From Luteibacter anthropi (lineage in GTDB: Bacteria; Pseudomonadota; Gammaproteobacteria; Xanthomonadales; Rhodanobacteraceae), in the NCBI RefSeq assembly GCF_011759365.1, contig NZ_JAARLZ010000006.1:248001-312000 (forward strand): 64,000 nucleotides of DNA, given 5' to 3'. The position numbers were made by a program, and so were the translations under genes. Shown here piece by piece: positions 51,767 to 60,845 of the stretch. Each line of letters starts with the position of its first letter. Positions within the stretch are counted from its first letter, which is position 1. The notes beneath the pieces are model-generated. The model saw only the letters and a list, made by a program, of their open reading frames with translations. It had not been told where the DNA came from and did no database searches.

Positions 51767-52824
51767 TCCGCTGCAGGCGTCTGGTTGCGGGCCAGCTCCG
51801 GAACGATATCCCGCTGTGCGATATCCCTGGGGATAAAGCGGCGATCGAGCAGTTCTGAGAGCGGAACGGGTTTGTCCAGCATGCCTGTTTCCAGTGCCAT
51901 GTCCTGGATCAGTTGCAGATCGGCATCCGAAGGAGAAAGCATCCGGTAACTCACGCGCCCGGGTGGGCTGGTAAGTACGTGGCGAACGATGGCTTCGTCC
52001 TGCCGGAAATAGGGTGATGCGACATGGGCGGCTTCCAGGCGGTGGGTTTCCGCCCATTCGCCGCTCTCGGCAATGCTTCTCACCAGGTTGGCGACGACGT
52101 TGGGTCGTTCGTGGATAAGGCGCTCGTGCACCACCAGTGCACACGAGATGAAGCCTGGCCAGATATCCTTCACGTGGTAAAGGATGCGGCCCTCGCCACT
52201 GAGCTCTGCCTTGGCGGGGAAGGGCTCGCCAACGAAATATGCATCAATGGCCTTTGCCGCCAGCGCACCTGGCATGTCGGGCGGAGGCAGTTCGACGAAA
52301 TCGATCGACGCCGGATCGATACCGCGATCGACCATGAGTTTCCGTATCACGAGAAACTGATTGCTGTACTTGCTGGGAATTGCAAAGCGACGTCCCTTCA
52401 GATCCTCAAGTCCACGGATACTGAGGTCAGGTCGAACCATCACGGTGGAGCCATCGCGATGCCCCAGGTAGACGATCTTCACCGGCAATCCCTGCTCGCG
52501 AAGTTTCATGGCCAGGGGCACGGTCATGAACGTGGCCTCCAGGCGACCACTTTTCATGCTTTCGGCGACGGTGGGAAAGTCGTTGAAACGCTGGGCGTCG
52601 TAACGAAACTCCTTGCTCTTTCGCGATGCGTAGTCGGTGACAGGGCAGGTGAGGTGGCATGTCACCGGAAGGAACCCGACGGTGAGTTGTTCGCGAACGC
52701 GTTCAAGGTGCTCGCTATCGGATTCGGCGGCCCAGGCATGCCATGGTTCATATCGCATGACCGCGAGCGTACCGATGACGATGACGACCCCGGCAAGCCA
52801 GCGGGTGGCATAACGAGCGGCCAT
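51763..52824 (-). CDS. NrtA/SsuA-type ABC transporter substrate-binding protein
   Basis: A 353-aa periplasmic binding protein held by an uncleaved-looking N-terminal helix (WLAGVVIVIGTLAVMRYEPW). The NMT1/NrtA-type fold shows VGFLPVTCHLTCPVTDYASR, the TVAESMKSGRLEATFMTVPL block and LEDLKGRRFAIPSKYSNQ. The substrate is unknown; relatives carry nitrate, sulfonates, taurine or bicarbonate. CAGGAC precedes ATG 52824. It is the last gene of the ABC operon. Confidence 0.87.
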   Translation of the reverse strand: MAARYATRWLAGVVIVIGTLAVMRYEPWHAWAAESDSEHLERVREQLTVGFLPVTCHLTCPVTDYASRKSKEFRYDAQRFNDFPTVAESMKSGRLEATFMTVPLAMKLREQGLPVKIVYLGHRDGSTVMVRPDLSIRGLEDLKGRRFAIPSKYSNQFLVIRKLMVDRGIDPASIDFVELPPPDMPGALAAKAIDAYFVGEPFPAKAELSGEGRILYHVKDIWPGFISCALVVHERLIHERPNVVANLVRSIAESGEWAETHRLEAAHVASPYFRQDEAIVRHVLTSPPGRVSYRMLSPSDADLQLIQDMALETGMLDKPVPLSELLDRRFIPRDIAQRDIVPELARNQTPAAD

Positions 52825-52838
52825 GTTGATGTCCTGGG

Positions 52839-53615
52839 CTATGAGAGGGCGATGGGGATACGGTCCGCATGGTCCGCGTGCGGACCCGTTGCCGTGAACG
52901 GGGTTTCGAGGTTGAGCAGGGACAGCAACCGGCCAACGGTGGCGACCACTTCCGGGTCGGTAACATGGCGCGGTCGAGGGCTTCGCATCCGGAGTTCATC
53001 CAGGATCGTCGTGGGGCGCCGGGTGAGAACCAGCACCCGGTCGGCCAGTTCGACCGCTTCCTCGACGTCATGGGTAACGAGCAGAACGGTGCGCGGCATG
53101 TTCTGCATCAGGCGGACGAACTCATGTCGCATGTGCAGCCGTGTCATGTAGTCCAGCGCTGAAAAGGGTTCGTCCAGCAGCAGGATGCGCGCCTGACTTA
53201 CGAGGGCGCGAGCAAGCTCGGCCCGCTGACGCATGCCACCCGACACCTGGTAAGGGTAGTGATCGCGAAAGGTTTCCAGGCCAATCATGGCCAATGCTTC
53301 TTCGAGCGCGGAGGATCTTGCCTTGCTGTCGGTCAGGTGCCGCAGACCCAGATCGATGTTGCCGGCCATCGTCAGCCATGGAAGCAGGCCATCCTGTTGA
53401 TAGACGGTCCGGGTGGGTCCTTCCCTGGATATCGTGCCGTTCGAAGGGTTCAGCGTGCCGGAGAGCAGATTGAGCAAGGTCGTCTTTCCGCAGCCCGAGG
53501 GGCCGACGATAGCCACGATCTCGTTGGGCGATACCTCCAGCTGGATATGGCGCAATACTTCTATGTTGCCGAAGGCATGAGAGCCTATCCGCGCATCAAT
53601 CGATTTATCGGTCAT
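52839..53615 (-). CDS. ABC transporter ATP-binding protein, SsuB/TauB type
   Basis: A 258-aa ATPase for the adjacent permease and binding protein. Walker A GPSGCGKTT (about 38-46), the signature as VSGGMRQRAELARAL, and Walker B ILLLDEPFSALD, with the H-loop THDVEEAVELADRV. It overlaps the upstream permease gene by 11 bases and lies 14 bases before the binding-protein gene. Confidence 0.92.
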   Translation of the reverse strand: MTDKSIDARIGSHAFGNIEVLRHIQLEVSPNEIVAIVGPSGCGKTTLLNLLSGTLNPSNGTISREGPTRTVYQQDGLLPWLTMAGNIDLGLRHLTDSKARSSALEEALAMIGLETFRDHYPYQVSGGMRQRAELARALVSQARILLLDEPFSALDYMTRLHMRHEFVRLMQNMPRTVLLVTHDVEEAVELADRVLVLTRRPTTILDELRMRSPRPRHVTDPEVVATVGRLLSLLNLETPFTATGPHADHADRIPIALS

Positions 53616-54372
53616 ATGCCCACCTCACGCCCGGGTGGCGGGCAAGCTGACGAAGAAGAACATCCAGCAGGGTACCGATGGCGCCGATAACGATCATGCC
53701 GGATACCAGCAGGTCCATTCGAAGGCCATTGCGTGCATCCCAGATCGCGAAACCCAGGCCATCGCGCCCTACGATCATTTCCGCCGCGACGACGATGACC
53801 CAGGCCAGGCCCGCCGTGATGCGCAAGGCGGTAATCAGCTGGGGCGCGACGGCGGGCAGGATCAGGGCCCAGAACATTTCCCGCTGCGAGAATCCGACGT
53901 CATTGCCGACCTTCAGATAGAGCGAGGGCACGTTCGCCACCGCGGCGGCCGCGGTGAGCACCATGGGGAAGAACGTTGTCATGAAGATGAGAAACACAGC
54001 CGGGGCATCGCCGATGCCAAACCAGAGAATCGCGAAGGGAATCCAGGCCAGCGGCGACAGGCTGCGAAAGAAATTCACTATCGGTAACAGTGCGCTGCGC
54101 ACGCGCACCCTGGCACCGAGCCAGAGTCCGGCGGGTATGCCCAGTGCGACGGCCAGGGTGAATCCCGATATGACGCGAAACAGCGAAGCAATGAGATCGG
54201 TGAACAGCCGGCCCGTGGTGACCTCCTCCATGAATCCGCGGGCAACCGACCAGGGAGAGGGGAAAGCTGAGGGTGGAAAAAGGTTGGTCCATGAGACCAG
54301 TGCCCACAAGGCCACCAGGACCAGTGAAGTAAGCCAGGCGGACCAGGATCTGGTCGATGAGTCCTCATTCAC
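53605..54372 (-). CDS. ABC transporter permease, SsuC/TauC type
   Basis: A 255-aa inner-membrane permease with about six spans and the conserved coupling loop GNDVGFSQREMFWALILPAV. It matches the nitrate/sulfonate/bicarbonate importer branch. I start it at GTG 54372 with GAGGGG nine bases upstream; a TTG at 54378 has the site too close. First gene of the permease-ATPase-binding protein operon. Nearby genes give no clue to the substrate. Confidence 0.9.
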   Translation of the reverse strand: MNEDSSTRSWSAWLTSLVLVALWALVSWTNLFPPSAFPSPWSVARGFMEEVTTGRLFTDLIASLFRVISGFTLAVALGIPAGLWLGARVRVRSALLPIVNFFRSLSPLAWIPFAILWFGIGDAPAVFLIFMTTFFPMVLTAAAAVANVPSLYLKVGNDVGFSQREMFWALILPAVAPQLITALRITAGLAWVIVVAAEMIVGRDGLGFAIWDARNGLRMDLLVSGMIVIGAIGTLLDVLLRQLARHPGVRWAYDR

Positions 54373-54771
54373 GCGCAACGTCCCCTCTGGAATACGACTG
54401 ACTGGCCTCGAATCGCATGAAATTACGAATCAAGGGCGAGCGAAAAGGTGCCGGGATCCCTTGGCCTGCGGGTTGATGCTCATCGGCTGGCGCTGCATCC
54501 CTGATGCGATGACTACCCGTGCGCGTCCCCACGCGCTTATCGGGCGAATCACAGTGTGGCAGGCAAAAAAGACGATGCCCCTGATTTGAATGTGCAATTT
54601 CGGCATGAGTCCCAACGCCATGGCGTTGGAGCCATCGACGAGCTGGATGTGATGGCGGCATGGACCGTTTCATGGCGATTATCGTAAGGGAACATGAAAT
54701 CTGCACAGGTTGCACAGGGTATTGACGCCGTCCAGCGCATGGTCCCGGGGTCTACCAAGCAGAGGTTCGCC
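54373..54771. promoter_or_regulatory. Divergent region with an 18-bp perfect palindrome upstream of katE
   Basis: 399 bases between the ABC permease and catalase genes. At 54612-54629 lies CCAACGCCATGGCGTTGG, a perfect 18-base palindrome, 143 bases before the catalase start. It could be an operator for a dimeric regulator. No small gene is convincing in this gap. Confidence 0.5.
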
Positions 54772-56880
54772 ATGGTCAAGAAAGCCACGCCAGCGCCAGC
54801 GAAGGGGCTGGGTAAGTCCGCTCCGAAAACTTCAAGCGACCCACGGGGCGACGGTGACGAGCTTCACCAGCAAGCCGGTGGGAAGCACGAGCCGCTAACC
54901 ACCAATGAAGGCGGCATCATCAGCGATAACCAGAACTCCCTGAAGGTGGGGGAGCGGGGCCCGGTGCTGCTGGAAGATTTCGTGCTCCGTGAAAAGATTA
55001 CCCACTTCGACCATGAGCGGATTCCGGAGCGGATCGTGCATGCGAGGGGCTCAGCGGCACACGGATTCTTCGAACTGACCCGATCCCTGAAGAAACACAC
55101 ATCGGCGAGCATCCTGACCGAGGTTGGCGAGAAAACGCCGGTGTTCGTTCGTTTTTCGACCGTGGCGGGCGGCGCGGGTTCGGTGGATACTCCGCGCGAC
55201 GTGCGTGGCTTTGCCGTGAAGTTCTATACCCGGGAAGGCAACTGGGATCTCGTTGGCAACAACATTCCCGTGTTCTTCATCCAGGACGCCATCAAGTTTC
55301 CCGATCTGGTCCATGCGGTAAAGATGGAGCCCGATCGTGGGTTCCCCCAGGCCGCCACGGCCCATGACACCTTCTGGGACTTCATCTCCCTTACACCCGA
55401 ATCCATTCACATGATCATGTGGGCCATGTCGGACCGGACGATTCCCCGTTCGTTACGGATGATGGAAGGCTTCGGTGTCCATACGTTCCGGCTGGTGAAT
55501 GCAGAGGGCAAGAGCACCTTCGTGAAGTTCCACTGGCGGCCGAAGCTGGGGCTTCAGTCCACGGTGTGGGACGAGGCGGTGAAGCTGGCAGGTGCCGACC
55601 CTGACTTTCATCGCCGGGATCTTTTCGAAGCCATTCAAGGCGGCAATCACCCGGAATGGGAACTGGGCGTGCAGTTGTTCACAGAAGAAGAGGCCGAACG
55701 CTTCCCCTTCGACCATCTGGACGCTACGAAGCTCATTCCCGAAGAACTCGTGCCCCTGAAAGTCATCGGCCGCATGGTGCTCGATCGCTGGCCGGATAAT
55801 TTCTTCGCGGAAACCGAGCAGGTGGCGTTCTGCCCCTCGCATATCGTTCCCGGCATCGATTTCAGCAACGATCCGCTGTTGCAGGGCAGGTTGTTCTCGT
55901 ACCTGGATACCCAGCTCTCCCGCCTGGGCTCTCCCAACTTCGCCCAGTTGCCGATCAATGCACCCAAGTGCCCCTTCGCGAATCACCAGCGCGATGGCCA
56001 TATGCAGCGGGATGTTCCGAAGGGGCGGGTCGCCTACGAGCCCAGCTCCCTCCAGGCGGATTCCCCCCGCGAAGATGCAAAGCGTGGCTTCCGCACCTTC
56101 CCGGCCAGGGAGGAAGGAGCCCGCAGTCGTATTCGTCCGGAGAGCTTTGCCGATCACTACAGCCAGGCCCGGCTGTTCTTCCGTAGCCAGACCGCCTTCG
56201 AACAGGCGCATATGGCCTCGGCGCTGGTCTTCGAACTGTCCAAGGTCGAGACGCCTCATGTCCGTGAAGCCGTGGTAGGCCACCTTCGCCACGTTGACGA
56301 AGCACTGGCACGCCGCGTGGCCGATGGCCTGGCCCTGGACAGCCTGCCTCCGGCGCCTGCGGCGAAGGTGCCGCCGGTCGACATGCCGCCGTCACCGGCC
56401 TTGCAGATCATCGGCAAGATGAAGAAAACGCTGGAGGGGCGTGTCGTGGGGATCCTGGTGAGTGACGGTTCCGATGGCGCCGCCGTGAACAAGGTCAGGA
56501 AGGCAGCGGAGGCGGCGGGTGCTGTGGTGAAGATCGTGGCGCCGAAACTGGGTGGGGCAAAGCTGTCCGACGGCAAGAAACTTGCTGCCGATGGCCAGTT
56601 GGCAGGCACGCCTTCCATCGTTTTCGACGCCGTGGCCGTGGTCCTTTCGGCCGATGGTGCAGGGGAGCTGGAGAACGAATCCGCCGCAATCGACTTCATG
56701 CGCGATGCGTTCGGACATCTGAAGGCCATGGTGGTCGATGCGGGTGGTCGCCGCTTGCTGGAGGCAGCCGGGGTCAAGCCGGATGATGGCGTCTTTGCAT
56801 CCAGTGCGATCGATGCCTTCGTGAATGGTGCGAAGACGCGATTCTTCGCCCGGGAAGCCAAGGTGCGCATGCTGGCGTAA
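54772..56880 (+). CDS. katE: Large-subunit monofunctional catalase (HPII/KatE type)
   Basis: A 702-aa haem catalase converting hydrogen peroxide to water and oxygen. The active-site His lies in [13 protein letters not shown], the distal Asn in [12 protein letters not shown], and the proximal haem-ligand Tyr in [14 protein letters not shown]. The C-terminal domain (about 560-702) is the flavodoxin-like extension of large-subunit catalases ([13 protein letters not shown]). ATG 54772 has AGAGG six bases upstream; an in-frame start 26 codons earlier is weaker. Typically stationary-phase controlled. Confidence 0.96.
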   Translation: MVKKATPAPAKGLGKSAPKTSSDPRGDGDELHQQAGGKHEPLTTNEGGIISDNQNSLKVGERGPVLLEDFVLREKITHFDHERIPERIVHARGSAAHGFFELTRSLKKHTSASILTEVGEKTPVFVRFSTVAGGAGSVDTPRDVRGFAVKFYTREGNWDLVGNNIPVFFIQDAIKFPDLVHAVKMEPDRGFPQAATAHDTFWDFISLTPESIHMIMWAMSDRTIPRSLRMMEGFGVHTFRLVNAEGKSTFVKFHWRPKLGLQSTVWDEAVKLAGADPDFHRRDLFEAIQGGNHPEWELGVQLFTEEEAERFPFDHLDATKLIPEELVPLKVIGRMVLDRWPDNFFAETEQVAFCPSHIVPGIDFSNDPLLQGRLFSYLDTQLSRLGSPNFAQLPINAPKCPFANHQRDGHMQRDVPKGRVAYEPSSLQADSPREDAKRGFRTFPAREEGARSRIRPESFADHYSQARLFFRSQTAFEQAHMASALVFELSKVETPHVREAVVGHLRHVDEALARRVADGLALDSLPPAPAAKVPPVDMPPSPALQIIGKMKKTLEGRVVGILVSDGSDGAAVNKVRKAAEAAGAVVKIVAPKLGGAKLSDGKKLAADGQLAGTPSIVFDAVAVVLSADGAGELENESAAIDFMRDAFGHLKAMVVDAGGRRLLEAAGVKPDDGVFASSAIDAFVNGAKTRFFAREAKVRMLA

Positions 56881-57038
56881 GTCACATCTGGCCTGCGCGA
56901 CGAGGGGCGGCCTCTGGCGGCGCCTCTCGTTCTGGCCCTTCCCGCCGGCTACGTTGACCTTGCGTGGACAAACTGCCCACAGATGCGCCCCTACGCTGCG
57001 TCCTTGCCATGGCAGATCCGCTGCCTGGGAGGAACGAT

Positions 57039-57947
57039 ATGGCCCGTCCTATCTGGACCGGAACGCTCTCGTTCGGGCTGCTCAACGTGCCCGTCTCGCT
57101 GATGCCCGGCGAACGGTCCGTCGACTTGCATTTCCGGATGCTCGACAGCCGCAGCAAGACGCCTATCCGCTATGAGCGGGTCAACGCGGAGACGGGTGAG
57201 GAAGTGCCCTGGAAGGACATCGTCAAGGCCTTCGAGTACAAGAAAGGCAGCTACGTCGTACTGAAGCCCGAGGATCTTCGTTCGGCGTCTTCCGAGGGTA
57301 AGGAAGCGGTCGAAGTCGAGGCGTTCGTGGACCAGGACACCATTGGCCCCGAATATTTCGAGAAGCCGTATTATCTCGTGCCCGGCAAGAAGGCCGAAAA
57401 GGGCTATGTCCTGTTTCGCGAAACCCTGAAAAAGACCGGCAAGATCGGCATCGCCCGGGTGGTGATCCGCACGCGTGAATACCTGTCCGCCGTGGTGCCA
57501 AAGGACAATGCGCTGGTACTCATCCTGTTGCGCTACGAACAGGAGCTGGTCGATCCGGAGGAATACGCCATCCCGGACAAGAAGCCTGCTGCCTATCGAA
57601 TTTCCACCAAGGAAATGGACATGGCACAGAAGCTGGTTGAGTCGATGGCGGAAGACTGGAAGCCGGGTAGCTATCGGGATGATTTCAGGGATCGGCTGCG
57701 CAAGGTCATCGATAGACGGATCAAGACCCGAGGCGGCGTGGTGGAGAAGGAGGAAGAGGCGGCATTGCCCGGGAATGCCGCGACCAACGTGGTCGATTTC
57801 ATGGCGCTGCTTCAGAAGAGCCTGGGCGGAAAGACGGGCAGCAGCCCGAAGAAGACCGCTTCGGGAAAAGCCGCGAGGTCACGTCGGAGTCCGGGACGGG
57901 CATCACCGGCGAAAACGGCGAAGCGCAAGAGCCGGGTGTCGTCCTAG
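57039..57947 (+). CDS. ku: Non-homologous end-joining protein Ku
   Basis: A 302-aa DNA-end-binding homodimer that recruits LigD to double-strand breaks. It starts MARPIWTGTLSFGLLNVPVS, has RYERVNAETGEEVPWKDIVK, and after the Ku core (to about 260) has a Lys/Arg/Ser-rich tail that aids DNA threading and LigD contact. GGAGG lies six bases before ATG 57039. It is followed after 19 bases by ligD on the same strand. Confidence 0.97.
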   Translation: MARPIWTGTLSFGLLNVPVSLMPGERSVDLHFRMLDSRSKTPIRYERVNAETGEEVPWKDIVKAFEYKKGSYVVLKPEDLRSASSEGKEAVEVEAFVDQDTIGPEYFEKPYYLVPGKKAEKGYVLFRETLKKTGKIGIARVVIRTREYLSAVVPKDNALVLILLRYEQELVDPEEYAIPDKKPAAYRISTKEMDMAQKLVESMAEDWKPGSYRDDFRDRLRKVIDRRIKTRGGVVEKEEEAALPGNAATNVVDFMALLQKSLGGKTGSSPKKTASGKAARSRRSPGRASPAKTAKRKSRVSS

Positions 57948-57966
57948 CGACGAATGAGGCACACGC

Positions 57967-60447
57967 ATGAGCCTGCACGAATACCGTCGCAAGCGTGACT
58001 TCGACCGCACGAATGAACCTGGGCCAGACCGTGCTGGTGGTCGCGGTCACAGGGCGATCTTCGTCGTCCAGCTGCACCATGCATCGACGCGTCATTTCGA
58101 TTTTCGCTTGCAGGTGGGCGACGCGCTTAAAAGCTGGGCGGTGCCCAAGGGGCCAAGCTTCGACCCTGCCGTGAAACGCCTGGCCGTGGAAGTGGAAGAC
58201 CACCCGGTGCCCTATGCCGACTTCGAAGGCGATATCGAGGAGGGCTACGGCAAGGGGCATGTCGATATCTTCGACAAAGGCGTCTGGACTTCGGCCGGCG
58301 ATGTCGAAGCCCAGCTCGCGAAGGGGCACCTGACCTTCGAGCTGTTTGGTGAGCGGCTAAAAGGCGGCTGGCACCTCGTCCGCAGCAGTAAACGCGAACG
58401 CCAGCCCACCTGGTTCCTGATCAAGGCCGATGATGCTTTTGCCAGCGACCTCGAGGCCGATGACCTGCTCGATGGCAGGATGCGGGCGAGCACGAAGCGT
58501 GCCGGGAAGGGCAGGGCGGCCGTTCGCAGAAGCACAAAGACATCCAGGCTGCCTCGAAAGCAGAGTTCATGGAATGCGCTGGCCAGGGAACTGGACGTGC
58601 TCGACGGCGCCAGGGATGCTTCGCCGTCGGACCGGTTCCTGGCGCCGCAACTGACCCGCCTGCGGGATGCACCTCCGCAAGGCGATGGCTGGATTCACGA
58701 GGTGAAGTGGGATGGATATCGCCTGACAGCCACGGTGGTCGACGGTCGTGTCGCCGTCTGGTCACGCAACGGCCTTTTCTGGAATGAGCGCGTGCCGGAG
58801 ATCGTCCAGGCCATCGAGGCCCTTGGTTTGTCCAGCGCACGGTTCGACGGTGAGCTGGTGGCATTCGACGCGAAGGGCCGAAGCGACTTCAATGCTCTTC
58901 AGAAGACTCTCGCCGGGGAAGGCCAGGCACCGCTAGCCTATGTGATGTTCGATATGCCGTATCTGCTGGGAAAGGATCTCGCATATGTTCCCCTGATCCA
59001 GCGCAAGGCGCTCCTGGAACGCGTGATCGAACATGCGCCTGCGCAGCTCAGGTATAGCAGCCATCATGCCGGCGATGGGCCTGCGGTCTTCGACCAGGCC
59101 ATCGCTCACCAGCTGGAAGGCATCATTTCCAAGCGGGCTGAGGGAATCTACGATCCGGGGAGCCGTGATGACTGGCTCAAGATCAAGCGGCTGGATAGCG
59201 ACGAATTTGCCGTGGTCGGATTCACGCGTGCCAAAGGCTCCCGTCTCGCGCTGGGTTCGCTGCTGCTGGCAAAACCGGGAAAAGGAAAGCGCTGGAACTA
59301 CGTGGGACGCGTAGGCACCGGCTTTTCCGACGATCTATTGCGCGAGCTGGGCAGGGATTTCGCAAGGAAAGGACATGAAACGCCGCCGGTTCCATTGGAT
59401 GGCGTCGATCCCCTGCTTCAGGGTGAGCAGTGGGTCAAGCCTGCCGTGGTGGCCGAAGTGTTCTTCCGTGGCTATAGCGGCGGTGGCCTGCTTCGCCAGG
59501 CGAGCCTCAAGGCGCTGCGATTCGACAAGTCGCCCGACGATCTGCAAACGACCGATGCCGCGGAGGACACACCCATGATCGCCATCACGCACCCCGAGCG
59601 CCTGGTCTATCCCGGCGATGGCATCACGAAGCAGAAGGTGGTCGATTACTACCGGGCAGTGATGGACTGGATACTGCCGCCCATCGTGGATCGGCCACTT
59701 TCTATCGTGCGCTGCCCCGATGGTATCGATGGCGCCATGTTCTTCCAGAAGCACGCACTTTCAGGCCTGAAGCGCGCGGGGCTTACCCGGATCGCCGAGA
59801 AGAAAGGCGGCCACGCGGAATATCTCTATCCGCAGGATGCCGAGGGGTTGATCGAGCTGGTGCAGTTCGGTGCCGTGGAATTCCATCCCTGGGGAGCGCA
59901 CATTGCCGATCCGGATCGGGCCGATCGCATCGTCTTCGATCTGGATCCGGGTGATGGCGTGGCCTGGGGAAGGGTGGTGGAGGCGGCCCGCACGGTGCGT
60001 TCGCTGCTCGATGCACTCGGCCTCGTGTCATTCGTGCGCACTTCGGGTGGCAAGGGACTGCATGTTGTCGTTCCACTGAAACCGGCCTCGGACTGGGATA
60101 CCGTCAAGCTGTTTGCCAGAGGCTTCGCCGAAGCCATGGCAGGCACCCAGCCTACGGAGTTCGTCGCGACAGCCACCAGGTCGCTACGCAAGGGAAAAAT
60201 CTATATCGATTACCTGAGGAATGGTCGGGGCGCCACGGCAATCGCGTCGTACTCCTTGAGAGCTCGTGCCGGAGCGCCGGTTGCAACACCGCTTCGCTGG
60301 GATGAACTGGGCAAGCTGCGCTCGGGAAGCGATTTCGATATTCATTCCATGCCGAAGCGGCTTGCCCGACTCAAGAGCGACCCGTGGAGTGCGATAGATG
60401 AAGTGGGGCAAAGCATGGATGACGTGGGTCGCCGTTTTCATCGGTAG
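57967..60447 (+). CDS. ligD: NHEJ DNA ligase LigD (phosphoesterase-ligase-polymerase)
   Basis: An 826-aa trifunctional repair enzyme. The order is phosphoesterase (about 1-160, HHASTRHFDFRLQVGDALKSW), ATP-dependent ligase (about 220-525, nucleotidyl Lys247 in EVKWDGYRL) and a C-terminal primase-like polymerase (about 540-826, with the metal pair in FDLDPGDGVAW). This is the usual order in Pseudomonas-type LigD. Together with Ku it repairs broken ends, mainly in non-growing cells. The linker after the first domain is rich in Lys and Arg. Confidence 0.97.
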   Translation: MSLHEYRRKRDFDRTNEPGPDRAGGRGHRAIFVVQLHHASTRHFDFRLQVGDALKSWAVPKGPSFDPAVKRLAVEVEDHPVPYADFEGDIEEGYGKGHVDIFDKGVWTSAGDVEAQLAKGHLTFELFGERLKGGWHLVRSSKRERQPTWFLIKADDAFASDLEADDLLDGRMRASTKRAGKGRAAVRRSTKTSRLPRKQSSWNALARELDVLDGARDASPSDRFLAPQLTRLRDAPPQGDGWIHEVKWDGYRLTATVVDGRVAVWSRNGLFWNERVPEIVQAIEALGLSSARFDGELVAFDAKGRSDFNALQKTLAGEGQAPLAYVMFDMPYLLGKDLAYVPLIQRKALLERVIEHAPAQLRYSSHHAGDGPAVFDQAIAHQLEGIISKRAEGIYDPGSRDDWLKIKRLDSDEFAVVGFTRAKGSRLALGSLLLAKPGKGKRWNYVGRVGTGFSDDLLRELGRDFARKGHETPPVPLDGVDPLLQGEQWVKPAVVAEVFFRGYSGGGLLRQASLKALRFDKSPDDLQTTDAAEDTPMIAITHPERLVYPGDGITKQKVVDYYRAVMDWILPPIVDRPLSIVRCPDGIDGAMFFQKHALSGLKRAGLTRIAEKKGGHAEYLYPQDAEGLIELVQFGAVEFHPWGAHIADPDRADRIVFDLDPGDGVAWGRVVEAARTVRSLLDALGLVSFVRTSGGKGLHVVVPLKPASDWDTVKLFARGFAEAMAGTQPTEFVATATRSLRKGKIYIDYLRNGRGATAIASYSLRARAGAPVATPLRWDELGKLRSGSDFDIHSMPKRLARLKSDPWSAIDEVGQSMDDVGRRFHR

Positions 60448-60845
60448 CTCGACGCATGTAGGTCCCCTGCAAAAGCCACGCGCAGCGGCATCTTCGTGAT
60501 CGATCGGAAACATTTTTGTAAAAAATCTATGCAACGCTTGAACCGTTGAGTATTGTCACGCGGCAACCACTGCGTGATTCAACGATAACTCGCGGTTTTC
60601 ATAAGTTCGCTCGATCTTTACTGGTCGGGCTTTTTTTACGCCCGGAGGAAACGCGTAAATTTACGTTAAATAGCAATCTCATGCGTTGACGGTCAATTAA
60701 ATGCGTTTTTGATCAGGTAATTGCGCGCTGACTCTCGCGTTATCGAAAAGCGTTTCGAACGCGACACCCGAATTCACAAAACTGCTCGCTGCCTGCTTCA
60801 TGCAGGCGGCTGATCACCCGCTTTGCTCCTGTGGAATTGATAGAG
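60448..60845 (+). promoter_or_regulatory. AT-rich upstream region of the TonB receptor with two palindromes
   Basis: 398 bases with lower GC than the surroundings. CGTAAATTTACG (60654-60665) is a perfect 12-base palindrome. TCGAAA-AGCG-TTTCGA (60743-60758) is a perfect six-base-arm palindrome similar to LacI-family operators. A CGGGC/GCCCG hairpin with a T7 run in its loop (about 60627-60645) precedes them. No gene is visible in the gap. The site layout suggests sugar-type control of the downstream receptor. Confidence 0.5.

Noticed and set aside
54365-54715. Small minus-strand gene between the ABC permease and katE
   Set aside because: Composition and lack of a ribosome site make it unconvincing, and it overlaps the permease start and the palindrome region.
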